From Lewinellaceae bacterium (lineage in GTDB: Bacteria > Bacteroidota > Bacteroidia > Chitinophagales > Saprospiraceae): a stretch of DNA of 55,768 bases. Position numbers and translations under genes: made by a program. Shown here one piece after another: positions 1-8,833 of this stretch. The notes under the pieces are model-generated. The model searched no databases. It was given only the letters and a program-made list of their open reading frames with translations, and was not told where the DNA came from. The DNA lies in the NCBI GenBank assembly GCA_020636325.1, contig JACJYC010000029.1, positions 1 to 55,768 of the forward strand, given 5' to 3'. Position 1 is the stretch's first letter. Every line of letters begins with the position of its first letter.

Positions 1-411
1 ATTCGGGTGGCCCGGCTGATCGAGCAACGTCGCAAACTGGCCAGTCGCTATCAGGAAAATGCCCTGCTTAACCCCCTGCTGATCGCTACATCTTCTGTGG
101 ATGACCGCTTCCTGAAAGGCGTCCGTACAAATATTGAAAACCACCTGGATGATGAATCCTTCGGCGTGGTCGAATTGGGAGATGCCATGGGCATGAGCAG
201 AAGCCAGCTCCATCGCAAGCTCAAGGCCCTGACCGGTTTCTCTCCCAACGAATTGATCCGGAATATACGCCTGGAACACGGCAAAGCCTTATTGGAAAAA
301 GGCGCCGGGAATGCCTCTGAAGTTGCTTTTATGGTGGGTTTCAGCAGCCTTTCCTACTTCTCTAAATGTTTCAGCGATTATTTTGGGTACCCGCCTTCAA
401 AGGTGGACTGA
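1..411 (+). CDS. AraC-type HTH domain, C-terminal part of a regulator cut by the window edge
   Basis: Only the last 136 codons are present and the frame is open through base 1, so the gene begins outside the window. The first visible residues (IRVARLIEQRRKLASRY) resemble the linker that follows a receiver domain in Bacteroidota hybrid two-component regulators. Residues from about 35 onward form an AraC-family DNA-binding domain with two helix-turn-helix units: MSRSQLHRKLKALTGFSP, then ASEVAFMVGFSSLSYFSKCF with the usual GF..LSYFSKCF recognition segment. It most likely binds DNA as the output end of a hybrid histidine kinase, but a plain AraC regulator cannot be excluded because the sensory part is missing. 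Confidence 0.85.
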   Translation: MRVARLIEQRRKLASRYQENALLNPLLIATSSVDDRFLKGVRTNIENHLDDESFGVVELGDAMGMSRSQLHRKLKALTGFSPNELIRNIRLEHGKALLEKGAGNASEVAFMVGFSSLSYFSKCFSDYFGYPPSKVD

Positions 412-414
412 GTT

Positions 415-1383
415 TTAATTTTTTGATGCCGCCCTTCTCAGCCGGTCATTGATGGCTGTTCCCAGTCCGGATTCCGGGAAGCGCTCCGCAAGAATGAGAT
501 CAATCCCGAGAGCGTCCAGGTGGCGGAGGGCTGAGAACAGACGGCGGGCAGCTTCCTTCAGATCACCGGCAGGGGAGAGGGCGATCTGGCGTTCAGCCGG
601 AATTTCCGGAAAATGGGACTGAAACGACAATACCCCGATCCGTTTGCCTGGGTGTTGATCCAGTGATTCCCGGATTGAGCCGAGTATCAGTGGTACCCTC
701 GGCGCATAATGGCTTTTCAACATGCCCGGAGCGGATGGGTTGGAAGTGGAATGCGGCATGACCCTGAGCGGACCAGTGATCCTTTCGATCTCTTCAACCG
801 GGATGCCGCCTTTTCGGTACAGCACAGGGGTTTTGTCGTCGTCCCAGCCTACAATGGTGCTTTCAATGCCGACCTCGCAGGGGCCACCGTCCAGAATATA
901 AGGGATCTTGTCGCCCAATTGCCGGGCGACGTGTGCGGCCGTGGTCGGACTGATATAACCGAACGGGTTGGCACTGGGGGCTGCCAGGGGGAAATCCAGC
1001 ATGGCAAGCAATTCCTGCGTCAGTGGGTGCCTGGGGGACCGGATGGCTACCAGAGCGGATCCTGAGGTCGTCAGGTCGGGAACCCGGTCGTTTTTCGGCA
1101 GCAACAGCGTCAGCGGACCCGGCATAAGGGCCCCGGCCAGCGCCAGGGCTTGTTCCGGAACGGCCTTCACCCAATTTGAGATCCGCTCTGCCGGATAAAC
1201 GTGGATAATCAGGGGGTCGAACGCCGGCCGGTTCTTCACCGCGTATATTTCGGAAACCGCCCTGTTGCTCAGCGCATTGCCTGCAAGGCCATAAACCGTT
1301 TCCGTAGGAATGGCGACCACCTCTTCCCGTTGCAGCAACCAGACTGCGTGCTCAATATCCGTACCAATTCCGGCTGTTTTCAT
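415..1383 (-). CDS. L-threonylcarbamoyladenylate synthase (Sua5/YwlC type)
   Basis: This cytosolic enzyme makes threonylcarbamoyl-AMP from threonine, bicarbonate and ATP for the t6A37 modification of ANN-decoding tRNAs. The N-terminal YrdC/Sua5 domain contains IPTETVYGLAGNA, the KNRPAFDPLIIHV segment, and the IRSPRHP...APSANPFGYISPT nucleotide site. A further 130 or so residues (LKSHYAPRVPLI onward) match the extra C-terminal Sua5 domain, so this is the long form. I chose the ATG at 1383 and not the in-frame ATG at 1443. A perfect -7 element TACCTTTG sits at 1395-1388, five bases upstream of the 1383 ATG, and the 20-residue extension looks non-native. The 1443 start would abut the stop of the MFS gene exactly, so an operon with it remains possible. 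Confidence 0.93.
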   Translation of the reverse strand: MKTAGIGTDIEHAVWLLQREEVVAIPTETVYGLAGNALSNRAVSEIYAVKNRPAFDPLIIHVYPAERISNWVKAVPEQALALAGALMPGPLTLLLPKNDRVPDLTTSGSALVAIRSPRHPLTQELLAMLDFPLAAPSANPFGYISPTTAAHVARQLGDKIPYILDGGPCEVGIESTIVGWDDDKTPVLYRKGGIPVEEIERITGPLRVMPHSTSNPSAPGMLKSHYAPRVPLILGSIRESLDQHPGKRIGVLSFQSHFPEIPAERQIALSPAGDLKEAARRLFSALRHLDALGIDLILAERFPESGLGTAINDRLRRAASKN

Positions 1384-1387
1384 GCCG

Positions 1388-1395
1388 CAAAGGTA
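1388..1395 (-). promoter_or_regulatory. -7 promoter element of sua5
   Basis: TACCTTTG matches the Bacteroidota sigma-70 -7 consensus TAnnTTTG. It ends five bases before the chosen ATG of sua5, implying an almost leaderless transcript. No clear -33 TTG is seen. Confidence 0.55.
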
Positions 1396-1443
1396 AGGAT
1401 CGCCGGGTGATTTCCGGTTACTTTGGGATGAGGCGGCCGACAT

Positions 1444-2670
1444 TTAGTGCATCGAAGCTTCTGCTACTGGCCGGCCGGTTGACGCCCGCCTCAACAACAG
1501 GATGCCAACAGCACTCACAGCGCTCAGTCCCCCGCAAACAACCCAAAGCGGAATGAATCCGTAAACCTGGGCCATCCACAGGGAAAGCGACGGCCCGATG
1601 ATCAGGGCGGCGGAATAGGCCATGGAGTAGACCCCCATGTATTGCCCACGCCGGGTAGGATGCGCCTGATCGGCCGTGTAAGCCGATGCAAAGGGCATGC
1701 ACAACATTTCCCCGATGGTCAGGAAAATCATGAACAGGATCGGCGTCAGCGCCCAATAGCTCAGTCCGCTCAGGGTAAAGTAGGCAATCCCGTAAAAGAT
1801 TGTTCCGATCCCGATGATGGCCAGCTTCGTCAGTTTCCTTTCGATCAGGTAGGTCATCGGCATTTCCATCGATACGATGATCAACCCGTTGAGGGTGGTC
1901 AGCGCCCCGATTTGCGCTTCCGTGAAACCATAGCTGGTTTTCCAGAATATCGGCAGGGTATTCATAAACTGCATAAAGGCCAACGCCCCGAGGGTAATGA
2001 ACAGGATGAACTTGAGGAATTGGCCGTCCTTCCAGGGGGAAAGCCCTTTTTCCAGCACCGTTTCACTGCGGCGGGCGGCCTTTTTGGGTGAAATGCTGAA
2101 GCGGAAGATCAGGGCAGCCCCGAAGCAGGTCACAGCGTCCACTACGAAAAGCCAATGATATCCGGCCGCATGAGCGATCAACCCGCCCATGACCGGCCCC
2201 GCTGAAAATCCGAGGTTCACCGCCAACCGGACAAGGGCAAAGGCCCGCGACCTGTTCTCAGGCCGGCTGTGGAAGGCGACCGCCGTCTGGTTGGCCGGCC
2301 TGAACGCATCGGCAATGGTACTGAGAATGAACGCAGCCACGCACATGGCTGCTACGCCGCTGACGAACTGAAGCCCCAGAAAGCAAAATCCGCCCAACAT
2401 CAGCGACCAGAACTGGACCGGATAATATCCGATCCGGTCGGTGAGTTTGCCGCCGATGAAAGCGCCGAGTACGGAGCCGAGGCCGAAGCTGCTCATGACC
2501 CATCCGGCTTCCTCCAGGCGAAATCCCTTCTGCCCGGTCAGGTAGATCGTCAGGAAAGGGATGACCATGGTTCCTGCCCGGTTGACCAGCATGACCAGCG
2601 ACAACAGCCAGATGTCTCTGGAGAGGCCGGAGAAGGAATGTCGGTACAAACGGATTGCGGGCGCTAACAT
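1444..2670 (-). CDS. MFS transporter
   Basis: A 408-residue, very hydrophobic protein with about twelve predicted membrane helices, placing it in the inner membrane. The loop between helices 2 and 3 carries the major facilitator signature GAFIGGKLTDRIGYYPV (G-x-x-x-D-R-x-G), and the middle loop is basic (SPKKAARRSE). The overall length and the motif fit the drug/metabolite efflux branch (MFS_1), but the substrate cannot be read from the sequence. The gene lies just upstream of sua5 on the same strand and could share its transcript. The ATG at 2670 gives a normal N terminus that runs straight into helix 1. Confidence 0.85.
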   Translation of the reverse strand: MLAPAIRLYRHSFSGLSRDIWLLSLVMLVNRAGTMVIPFLTIYLTGQKGFRLEEAGWVMSSFGLGSVLGAFIGGKLTDRIGYYPVQFWSLMLGGFCFLGLQFVSGVAAMCVAAFILSTIADAFRPANQTAVAFHSRPENRSRAFALVRLAVNLGFSAGPVMGGLIAHAAGYHWLFVVDAVTCFGAALIFRFSISPKKAARRSETVLEKGLSPWKDGQFLKFILFITLGALAFMQFMNTLPIFWKTSYGFTEAQIGALTTLNGLIIVSMEMPMTYLIERKLTKLAIIGIGTIFYGIAYFTLSGLSYWALTPILFMIFLTIGEMLCMPFASAYTADQAHPTRRGQYMGVYSMAYSAALIIGPSLSLWMAQVYGFIPLWVVCGGLSAVSAVGILLLRRASTGRPVAEASMH

Positions 2671-2862
2671 GTCAGGGTGTTTTTTTATGGTTAAATGGTT
2701 AAATGGTTAGATGGTTTGGGGAGGGGTTTGTTGGTTCGGCCGCAATAAGCTAAGAGCTGGGGGGCATTAGTTTATGGGTGTTTGCGGTTGTTTATTTTGG
2801 TTTTGCCTGCATGGCCTGTAGCGCAAGGGCGTTTTTTTTGGGTGGTCCCGGACCCGGCCGGC

Positions 2863-2900
2863 GAGACTGTTCAAAATAGTGTTTTCGCGCCAAGACGCAA
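2863..2900 (+). repeat. Dispersed repeat, copy 1 (GAGACTGTTCAAAA family)
   Basis: Begins GAGACTGTTCAAAATAGTG and ends in AAGACGCAAA. Nearly the same sequence recurs at 54471-54519. Its head is a small hairpin (ACTGTT and AACAGT-like arms). Confidence 0.7.
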
Positions 2901-2920
2901 ATCGGTGACCATTAACAGTT

Positions 2921-3032
2921 ACATACCGGCCCTACAGGCCGGAAACGTAAAAATTCGACCTGAATGCTACCAATATGGCGGACCTGACAGCCCACGCTGC
3001 CGTTGTAAGGTCGCCCCGTCGCCTTACTCCCA
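2921..3032 (-). repeat. Dispersed element X, inverted copy
   Basis: Read on the minus strand this matches 44535-44654 and 45451-45573. The shared landmarks are GGGGTAAGGCGA-like start, GGCTGTCAGGTC, GGTAGCATTC and the terminal hairpin CCGGCCTGTAGGGCCGG. The copy has diverged by roughly one base in five (estimated by eye). Confidence 0.75.
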
Positions 3033-3135
3033 CTGACAACTGACCCCCTCCTCCGCTGAAGCTACGGCGGGCGGAGACTGACAACTGACCCCCTCCTCCG
3101 CTGAAGCTACGGCGGGCGGAGACTGACAACTGGCC
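3033..3135. repeat. 45-base tandem repeat
   Basis: Two identical 45-base units (3033-3077, 3078-3122), each starting CTGACAACTGACCCCC and ending in GGCGGGCGGAGA, are followed by a partial third unit. Each unit contains the inverted arms CTCCGC and GCGGAG. The apparent reading frame across it is an artefact of the repeat. Confidence 0.9.
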
Positions 3136-3240
3136 CCAAAAGTCTTAATTCAACCTTTTGGCGTTCCGAAGGGTTCCCATAGCAGTATTATTTTTAAATA
3201 AATCTTTAAAACAGGCCGTACTACGAATGCGCATATTCCG

Positions 3241-3248
3241 TACCTTTG
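3241..3248 (+). promoter_or_regulatory. -7 promoter element of typA
   Basis: TACCTTTG matches TAnnTTTG perfectly and lies about 105 bases upstream of the typA start. That leaves a leader of about 100 nt. No good -33 element is visible. Confidence 0.5.
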
Positions 3249-3352
3249 CGGCTTCTTTTCGGAAAGAGAGGATCAGGTTTGTTAATTATTGAAAATCAAT
3301 TCATTACCTGAAAAAGCCTTTGCGGCAAATTTTGTATCAGGAATAAATTTTT

Positions 3353-5170
3353 ATGGAGAATAAAATCAGGAATGTTGCCATTATCGCGCACGTTGACCAC
3401 GGGAAAACCACCCTGGTGGACAAGATGCTGCTGGCCGGCAAATTATTCAAAGACCACGAAAAACCGGGAGAACTCATCCTTGACAACAATGACCTGGAAC
3501 GGGAACGCGGGATCACCATCCTGTCCAAAAACGTATCGATCCGGTACAAGGACGTCAAGATCAACATCATCGATACCCCGGGCCACAGCGATTTCGGCGG
3601 AGAGGTAGAACGCGTGTTGAACATGGCCGACGGGGTTCTGCTGCTGGTGGATGCCTTTGAAGGGCCGATGCCCCAAACCCGGTTTGTGCTGCAAAAGGCG
3701 CTCCAGCTGGGGCTCAAGCCGATTGTAGTGGTCAATAAGGTTGACAAGGAGAACTGCCGGCCCGATGAGGTGCATGAGGCTGTTTTCGACCTTATGTTCA
3801 ACCTGGACGCAACCGAGGAACAGCTGGATTTTCCCACCTTGTTCGGAACGGCCAAACACGGCTGGATGAGCCAGGACTGGCGAAATCCGACCTCCGATAT
3901 CACGCCCCTGCTCGACGCTATCCTCGATCATATCCCGCCGCCCCGCGTGTCGGAGGGTACGCCCCAACTGCTGGTGACCTCCCTGGATTACAGCGCCTAT
4001 ATCGGCCGGATCGCGATCGGCCGGCTCAACCGGGGCAAACTGACGGCCAACCAGCCGGTTGCCCTGGTGAAAAAGGACGGAACCGTTCAGCGAAGCCGGA
4101 TCAAGAACCTGTTTATCTACGAAGGATTCGAACGGAAAGAGACCAATGAAGTGAAAGCGGGGGATATTTGCGCCATCTTCGGCGTTGAAGGATTCGAGAT
4201 CGGCGATACCATCGCTGACGCCGAAGCCCCGGAGGCCCTGCCGGCCATTGCGGTCGACGAGCCGACCATGAGCATGGTCTTCACCATCAACGACTCTCCG
4301 TTCTTCGGGCAGGAAGGCAAATTCGTTACCTCCCGCCACCTGAAGGACCGCCTGGAAAAAGAACTGGAGAAGAACCTGGCTTTGCGGGTGGAAGAAACCG
4401 ATTCGGCCGATTCCTTCCGGGTATTCGGCCGCGGCGTACTGCACCTGTCCGTCCTGATCGAAACCATGCGCCGGGAAGGCTATGAGCTGCAGATCGGACA
4501 GCCGCAGGTCATCACCAAGCGGATTGACGGCCTGATCCACGAACCCGTAGAGGAACTGACCATTGACCTGCCGGATGCTTTCTCCGGCACGGCTATCGAT
4601 ATGATCACGCGGCGCAAGGGCGTCATGCTGGCCATGGAACCCAAAGGCGACCGGATCTCGTTGCGTTTTGAGATCCCTTCAAGAGGTCTGATCGGCCTGC
4701 GCAGCAATATGCTGACGGCCACGGCGGGCGAAGCGGTGATGAACCACCGGTTCCATGAATTTCAGCCGCATAAAGGCGATATCCCGGGCCGGATCAACGG
4801 CTCCCTGATCTCGATGGAAACAGGTAAGGCCATCCCTTACGCCATCAATAACCTGCAGGATCGCGGGCGGTTCTTCGTGCTCCACAATGAGGACATTTAC
4901 GAAGGCCAGGTCGTCGGCGAAAACAGCCGCCCCGGCGATCTGGTGGTGAACCTGACCAAAACCAAGAAACTGACCAATATGCGGGCTTCCGGTTCGGACG
5001 ACAAGCTGCGCCTGACGCCGCCGAAACGGTTTACCCTTGAAGAAGCGCTCGAATATATCCAGGCGGACGAATACGTTGAGGTCACGCCGCAATCCCTGCG
5101 CCTGCGCAAGATCCTGCTGAAAGAGCATGAACGGAAGCGCTCCCGCAACCAGTCTCTGGCGGATGTATAA
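3353..5170 (+). CDS. typA: Translational GTPase TypA/BipA
   Basis: A ribosome-associated GTPase of the EF-G superfamily involved in stress and low-temperature ribosome assembly. All G motifs are visible: G1 AHVDHGKTT (residues 12-20), G2 RERGITI (50-56), G3 DTPGHSD (74-80) and G4 NKVD (128-131). Domain II (TSLDYSAYIGRIAIGRL) and the EF-G III/V-like domains follow, and the TypA-specific C-terminal domain ends with KTKKLTNMRASGSDD and RLRKILL. The length of 605 residues is normal for the family. The gene is monocistronic, with its own upstream -7 element and a rho-independent terminator at 5203-5230. Confidence 0.98.
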   Translation: MENKIRNVAIIAHVDHGKTTLVDKMLLAGKLFKDHEKPGELILDNNDLERERGITILSKNVSIRYKDVKINIIDTPGHSDFGGEVERVLNMADGVLLLVDAFEGPMPQTRFVLQKALQLGLKPIVVVNKVDKENCRPDEVHEAVFDLMFNLDATEEQLDFPTLFGTAKHGWMSQDWRNPTSDITPLLDAILDHIPPPRVSEGTPQLLVTSLDYSAYIGRIAIGRLNRGKLTANQPVALVKKDGTVQRSRIKNLFIYEGFERKETNEVKAGDICAIFGVEGFEIGDTIADAEAPEALPAIAVDEPTMSMVFTINDSPFFGQEGKFVTSRHLKDRLEKELEKNLALRVEETDSADSFRVFGRGVLHLSVLIETMRREGYELQIGQPQVITKRIDGLIHEPVEELTIDLPDAFSGTAIDMITRRKGVMLAMEPKGDRISLRFEIPSRGLIGLRSNMLTATAGEAVMNHRFHEFQPHKGDIPGRINGSLISMETGKAIPYAINNLQDRGRFFVLHNEDIYEGQVVGENSRPGDLVVNLTKTKKLTNMRASGSDDKLRLTPPKRFTLEEALEYIQADEYVEVTPQSLRLRKILLKEHERKRSRNQSLADV

Positions 5171-5202
5171 CCGTCCGGCTTAAAATAACGAAATCAAATG
5201 AG

Positions 5203-5230
5203 AACGGGTGTCAAAAGCGCCCGTTTTTAT
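5203..5230 (+). terminator. Rho-independent terminator of typA
   Basis: Arms AACGGG and CCCGTT enclose an 11-base loop and are followed by a T-rich tract (TTTTTATTTT). It lies 33 bases after the typA stop. Confidence 0.8.
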
Positions 5231-5327
5231 TTTGCTTTAGCCCGATTGTAAATCTTGATTGTCAGAATTTTTCGATTTTTCTTCAAATATTTTTGAAATT
5301 TTCTTTTAAGGTTAAGGAAGTTTGCGA

Positions 5328-5335
5328 TAAATTTG
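5328..5335 (+). promoter_or_regulatory. -7 promoter element, probably for susCD
   Basis: TAAATTTG is a perfect TAnnTTTG match about 230 bases upstream of the SusC start. The -33 region shows no TTG at the expected distance. Confidence 0.45.
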
Positions 5336-5566
5336 CCTCAGGTCTGGTTATTTCACTTCTGTAAAAAGCAATAAGCGACTAGTATTGCGTTGATCCCTTT
5401 TTGTTGCCTCCTAAAGATCAATTTTGTCTGCCTGTGCAGCCGGGCCGGGAAGTATTGCGATATTGTTAAACAACCGGAAGAAACTCGTATCAGTGGCATT
5501 TCATTTTATGCAGCGGAACTGTTTAACCTAAAAATTTATACTCACTTTCTTTAAACAAGTCAATTT

Positions 5567-8500
5567 ATGAAGAGCAGATTTTACCGAAGATTTCTTCATT
5601 CGTTGTTGCTTGTTACCGTTTTTTCCTCCTTCGCCTTTGCGCAAGGCAGGACAATTACCGGTACAGTGACAGATGCGGACGGCCTGGCTTTGCCGGGCGT
5701 AAACGTCATTCTGAAGGGGACGGGAACAGGTTCAGTAACCGACTTAGATGGGAAATATTCCATTGCAGTGTCCGGCGACCAGTCTGTGCTTACTTTCAGC
5801 TATATCGGTTATTCCGATATCGATATTACCGTAGGCAGCCGCTCTGTGGTTGATGTCAACATGAACTCCGATGCTCAGGTACTTTCGGAGGTTGTGGTTA
5901 CAGCGCTTGGCATCAAGCGGAACTCAAGAGCCCTGCAGTCATCTGTAACCCAGGTGGACGGGAGCAACTTTACCCAGGCGCGTGAAAACTCCCTGGCCAA
6001 TGCTTTGGCCGGCCGGGTAGCAGGGGTGAACGTTACCAAGATCGCTTCCGGCCCGGCAGGCTCTTCGCGCGTGGTTATCCGCGGCGCCAAGACGCTGGGT
6101 TCCAACCTCAACCAACCGCTCTATGTAGTGGACGGTGTGCCGATGACCAACAACAACTACGGTCAGGCAGGCCTTTGGGGCGGTTCGGACAACGGTGACG
6201 GCATCAGCAGCCTTAACCCGGACGATATCGAATCCACCACGGTCCTGAAGGGCGCCAGCGCAGCCGCACTCTACGGTTCGCGCGCCGCCAACGGCGTAAT
6301 CCTCATTACGACCAAAAAAGGTACCGCCCGCAAAGGGATCGGCGTGGAGTTCAACTCCAACTTCGTCTTTGAAAAGGTGAACAACCTCACTGACCTGCAA
6401 ACCACCCACGGTTCGGGCGGTATGGTCGGTACGAACCTGCAGAACTCTGTAGCCACCAAATCCAACTCGGCAGCCGACCTCGAAAGAGCATGGAACGGCG
6501 GCTGGTTCCGTCAGGCATGGGGCCCGAAATTCGACGGCAGCAACGTTTACCAGTGGGACGGCGTTTCGCGCCCGTATTCCTATCAGGGCGACCAGTGGGA
6601 CCGTTTCTACGAAACCGGTACGGCATGGACCAACTCCATCGCCTTCTCCGGCGGCAACGAGACCCAGAATTTCCGTTTTGGTATGACCGACCTGCGGAGC
6701 AAGAGCGTAATGCCCAATGCCGGGTATGACCGCCTTAACCTCTCCCTGGCAACCAATTCCAAATTCGGCAAGAAGATCACCCTGGAATCGACGATCCTCT
6801 ACTCCAACGAGGATACCAAGAACCGGCCTTACGTTTCCGACTCTCCGGGTAACGCACCCCAAACGGTGTTCCTCATCCCGGGCGACGTGAACGTGGAAAC
6901 CTACAAAGGCGATCCCGACAAACTGGGCGCAGTGCCGAGCGTAGAACGCCAAAAGGAAATGGGCATCACCATTTTTGACGGCAAAGCGCCGGGTGAAGAA
7001 ATGCAGGAATCCTCCAACCTGTGGGGCCAGAACCCCTATTGGGCGGCTTACCAGTATGTGCACTCCGACAAACGCGACCGCGTGATCGCCAACGGCCGCC
7101 TTCGTTATGACATCACCGATTTCCTCTACCTGCAGGGCCGTGCCGGTATGGACTGGTCGACCGCCCGGGGAACCAACCTGACCCCGCAAGGTACAGGCTA
7201 CCAGCGCGGCGGTTCCATGACGGAAAACGAAACCCGCATCCGCGAGGTGAACATGGAATACCTGGTGGGCTTTGACAAAGCTTTCGGCAGCGTCAACGTC
7301 AACGCTTTCTTCGGCGGCAACCGGATGCGTTCTTCCTGGGAACAGATCTCGGCCAACGGTAACAACTTCAACGTACCGTTCTTTGCAGCCATCAACAACG
7401 CCAAAGACCGCAACTACGGTTACGGATTCGCGGAAAGCGGCATCAACTCCATTTTCTCGAACCTGGAATTGGCCTACAACGAATACTTGTTCCTGACCGG
7501 TACGTGGCGCAGGGACTGGTTCTCGGTACTGAATCCGGATAAGAACAGCATCGACTATCCTTCCATCGGCGCCAGCTTCGTCTTCACCGACGCATTCAAG
7601 GTGCCGAGCTGGTTGAGCTTCGGTAAACTCCGCGCAGCCTACGGCGAAGTGGGTAACGCCAACTCGGTGGGCGCTTATTCTACCGTACTGACCTACTCCC
7701 TGAGCGGAAGCCCGCACAACGGGACAGCCTTTGCTTCCATTGCCGGCAATACCAACGGTTCCAACCTGCCCAACCCGGGCCTGGTGCCGTTTACTTCCGG
7801 CGAACTTGAATTCGGTTTTGATGTCCGGTTCTTTAACAACCGCCTGGGCGTCGACTTCAGCTACTACAGCCAGAAAACGACGGATGATATCCTGAATGCC
7901 GGTATCTCCCGCGCTTCCGGTTTTGCCACCACTTCGGTCAACCTGGGTGAGATCACCAACAAGGGGATTGAATTATTGGTGAACGGTACGCCGGTACGGG
8001 GACCGTTGAACTGGAACATCTCCCTGAACTTCGCCAAGAACAAGAACGAAGTGGTTTCGCTCATCGAAGGCCAGGACAGGCTGTTCGTTGAAGAACCCAG
8101 AACCCGTCTGGCAGCTGTTTACCACGTAGTCGGTCAGCCTTACGGCGTGATCCTCGGCGTGAAACAAACGGTAGCGCCGAACGGACAACTGGTGTACGAC
8201 GCCGACGGCGCTCCGGTTACCGACGGTACCTATCAGTACCTGGGCAACGGCGTTCCCGATTTCACGGGCGGTGTCAATAACGATTTCTCCTTCAAGAACT
8301 TCGACCTGAGCTTCCTGATCGACTTCAAAGGCGGCGGCGACATCTATTCCGGCACCAACGTACGCCTGACGCAGGCCGGCTTCCACCAGCAGACCCTCCA
8401 GGGCCGCGAAGGTGAAGCCCCGCTGTCCGTCAGCGGCGTTACGCAAACCGGTACGGACGGAAGCGGCAATCCGATCTATGAGCCCTTCACCAAAACCCTG

Positions 8501-8812
8501 ACGCCGGGTGAGGCGCAGAATTACTGGAGCCAGCTGGGCAACCGCGCACAGGAAAACTTCATGTACGACGCGTCCTTCATCAAACTGCGCCAGATCACCT
8601 TCGGGTATACCTTCCCGCGGACGATGCTGGAAAAAACGCCGTTCAGGAGCTTGTCCCTTTCTTTCGTCGGCCGGAACCTGGCCATCCTGATGAAGAATAC
8701 GGACAACATCGACCCGGAATCCTCCTACACCAGCAGCAACGCGCAAGGTCTGGACTACTTCGGTATGCCGGCAACGCGCACCTATGGTTTCAACCTGAGG
8801 GCCACATTCTAA
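5567..8812 (+). CDS. SusC/RagA family TonB-linked outer membrane transporter
   Basis: An outer membrane receptor that imports oligomeric nutrients (glycans or peptides) with energy from TonB. A signal peptide ends near FAFAQG (residues 18-27). A carboxypeptidase-D-like regulatory domain follows (TITGTVTDADGLALPGVNV to about residue 105), then the SusC signature LSEVVVTALG, and a plug domain with LANALAGRVAGVNV, RVVIRGAKT and PLYVVDGVPM. The remaining 800 or so residues are alternating beta strands typical of the 22-strand barrel, ending in an aromatic residue (RATF). The length of 1081 is normal. The SusD partner follows after 21 bases. No glycoside hydrolase or sensor adjoins the pair, so the substrate is unknown. 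Confidence 0.96.
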   Translation: MKSRFYRRFLHSLLLVTVFSSFAFAQGRTITGTVTDADGLALPGVNVILKGTGTGSVTDLDGKYSIAVSGDQSVLTFSYIGYSDIDITVGSRSVVDVNMNSDAQVLSEVVVTALGIKRNSRALQSSVTQVDGSNFTQARENSLANALAGRVAGVNVTKIASGPAGSSRVVIRGAKTLGSNLNQPLYVVDGVPMTNNNYGQAGLWGGSDNGDGISSLNPDDIESTTVLKGASAAALYGSRAANGVILITTKKGTARKGIGVEFNSNFVFEKVNNLTDLQTTHGSGGMVGTNLQNSVATKSNSAADLERAWNGGWFRQAWGPKFDGSNVYQWDGVSRPYSYQGDQWDRFYETGTAWTNSIAFSGGNETQNFRFGMTDLRSKSVMPNAGYDRLNLSLATNSKFGKKITLESTILYSNEDTKNRPYVSDSPGNAPQTVFLIPGDVNVETYKGDPDKLGAVPSVERQKEMGITIFDGKAPGEEMQESSNLWGQNPYWAAYQYVHSDKRDRVIANGRLRYDITDFLYLQGRAGMDWSTARGTNLTPQGTGYQRGGSMTENETRIREVNMEYLVGFDKAFGSVNVNAFFGGNRMRSSWEQISANGNNFNVPFFAAINNAKDRNYGYGFAESGINSIFSNLELAYNEYLFLTGTWRRDWFSVLNPDKNSIDYPSIGASFVFTDAFKVPSWLSFGKLRAAYGEVGNANSVGAYSTVLTYSLSGSPHNGTAFASIAGNTNGSNLPNPGLVPFTSGELEFGFDVRFFNNRLGVDFSYYSQKTTDDILNAGISRASGFATTSVNLGEITNKGIELLVNGTPVRGPLNWNISLNFAKNKNEVVSLIEGQDRLFVEEPRTRLAAVYHVVGQPYGVILGVKQTVAPNGQLVYDADGAPVTDGTYQYLGNGVPDFTGGVNNDFSFKNFDLSFLIDFKGGGDIYSGTNVRLTQAGFHQQTLQGREGEAPLSVSGVTQTGTDGSGNPIYEPFTKTLTPGEAQNYWSQLGNRAQENFMYDASFIKLRQITFGYTFPRTMLEKTPFRSLSLSFVGRNLAILMKNTDNIDPESSYTSSNAQGLDYFGMPATRTYGFNLRATF

Positions 8813-8833
8813 TTATTTAAAACTGAATTGAAT

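Larger units (their letters stand above)
2671..3352. other. Gene-free, repeat-rich intergenic region
   Basis: This stretch of 680 bases has no convincing gene. It holds GGTTAAAT/GGTTTAT-type low-complexity runs (about 2684-2810), a copy of a dispersed element shared with 54471-54519 (2863-2900), an inverted copy of the element found twice near 44.5-45.6 kb (2921-3032), a 45-base tandem repeat (3033-3135) and the typA promoter (3241-3248). Confidence 0.8.
5171..5566. other. Intergenic region between typA and susC
   Basis: 396 bases without a gene. It contains the typA terminator (5203-5230), an AT-rich stretch, a perfect -7 element at 5328-5335 and a susC leader of about 230 nt in which I recognise no known riboswitch. 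Confidence 0.7.

Noticed and set aside
2932..3129. A minus-strand frame with repeated SARRSFSGGGGQLS peptide
   Set aside because: It is a translation of the 45-base tandem repeat and an inverted X copy; no start context and no relatives expected.
5939..7717. A 592-codon frame on the minus strand opposite the SusC gene
   Set aside because: Shadow of SusC in a high-GC gene; no signal peptide or known domain and the plus frame is clearly the real gene. The same holds for long frames opposite 24764-26809, 12094-13755, 39554-41434, 42779-43927 and 52505-53599.
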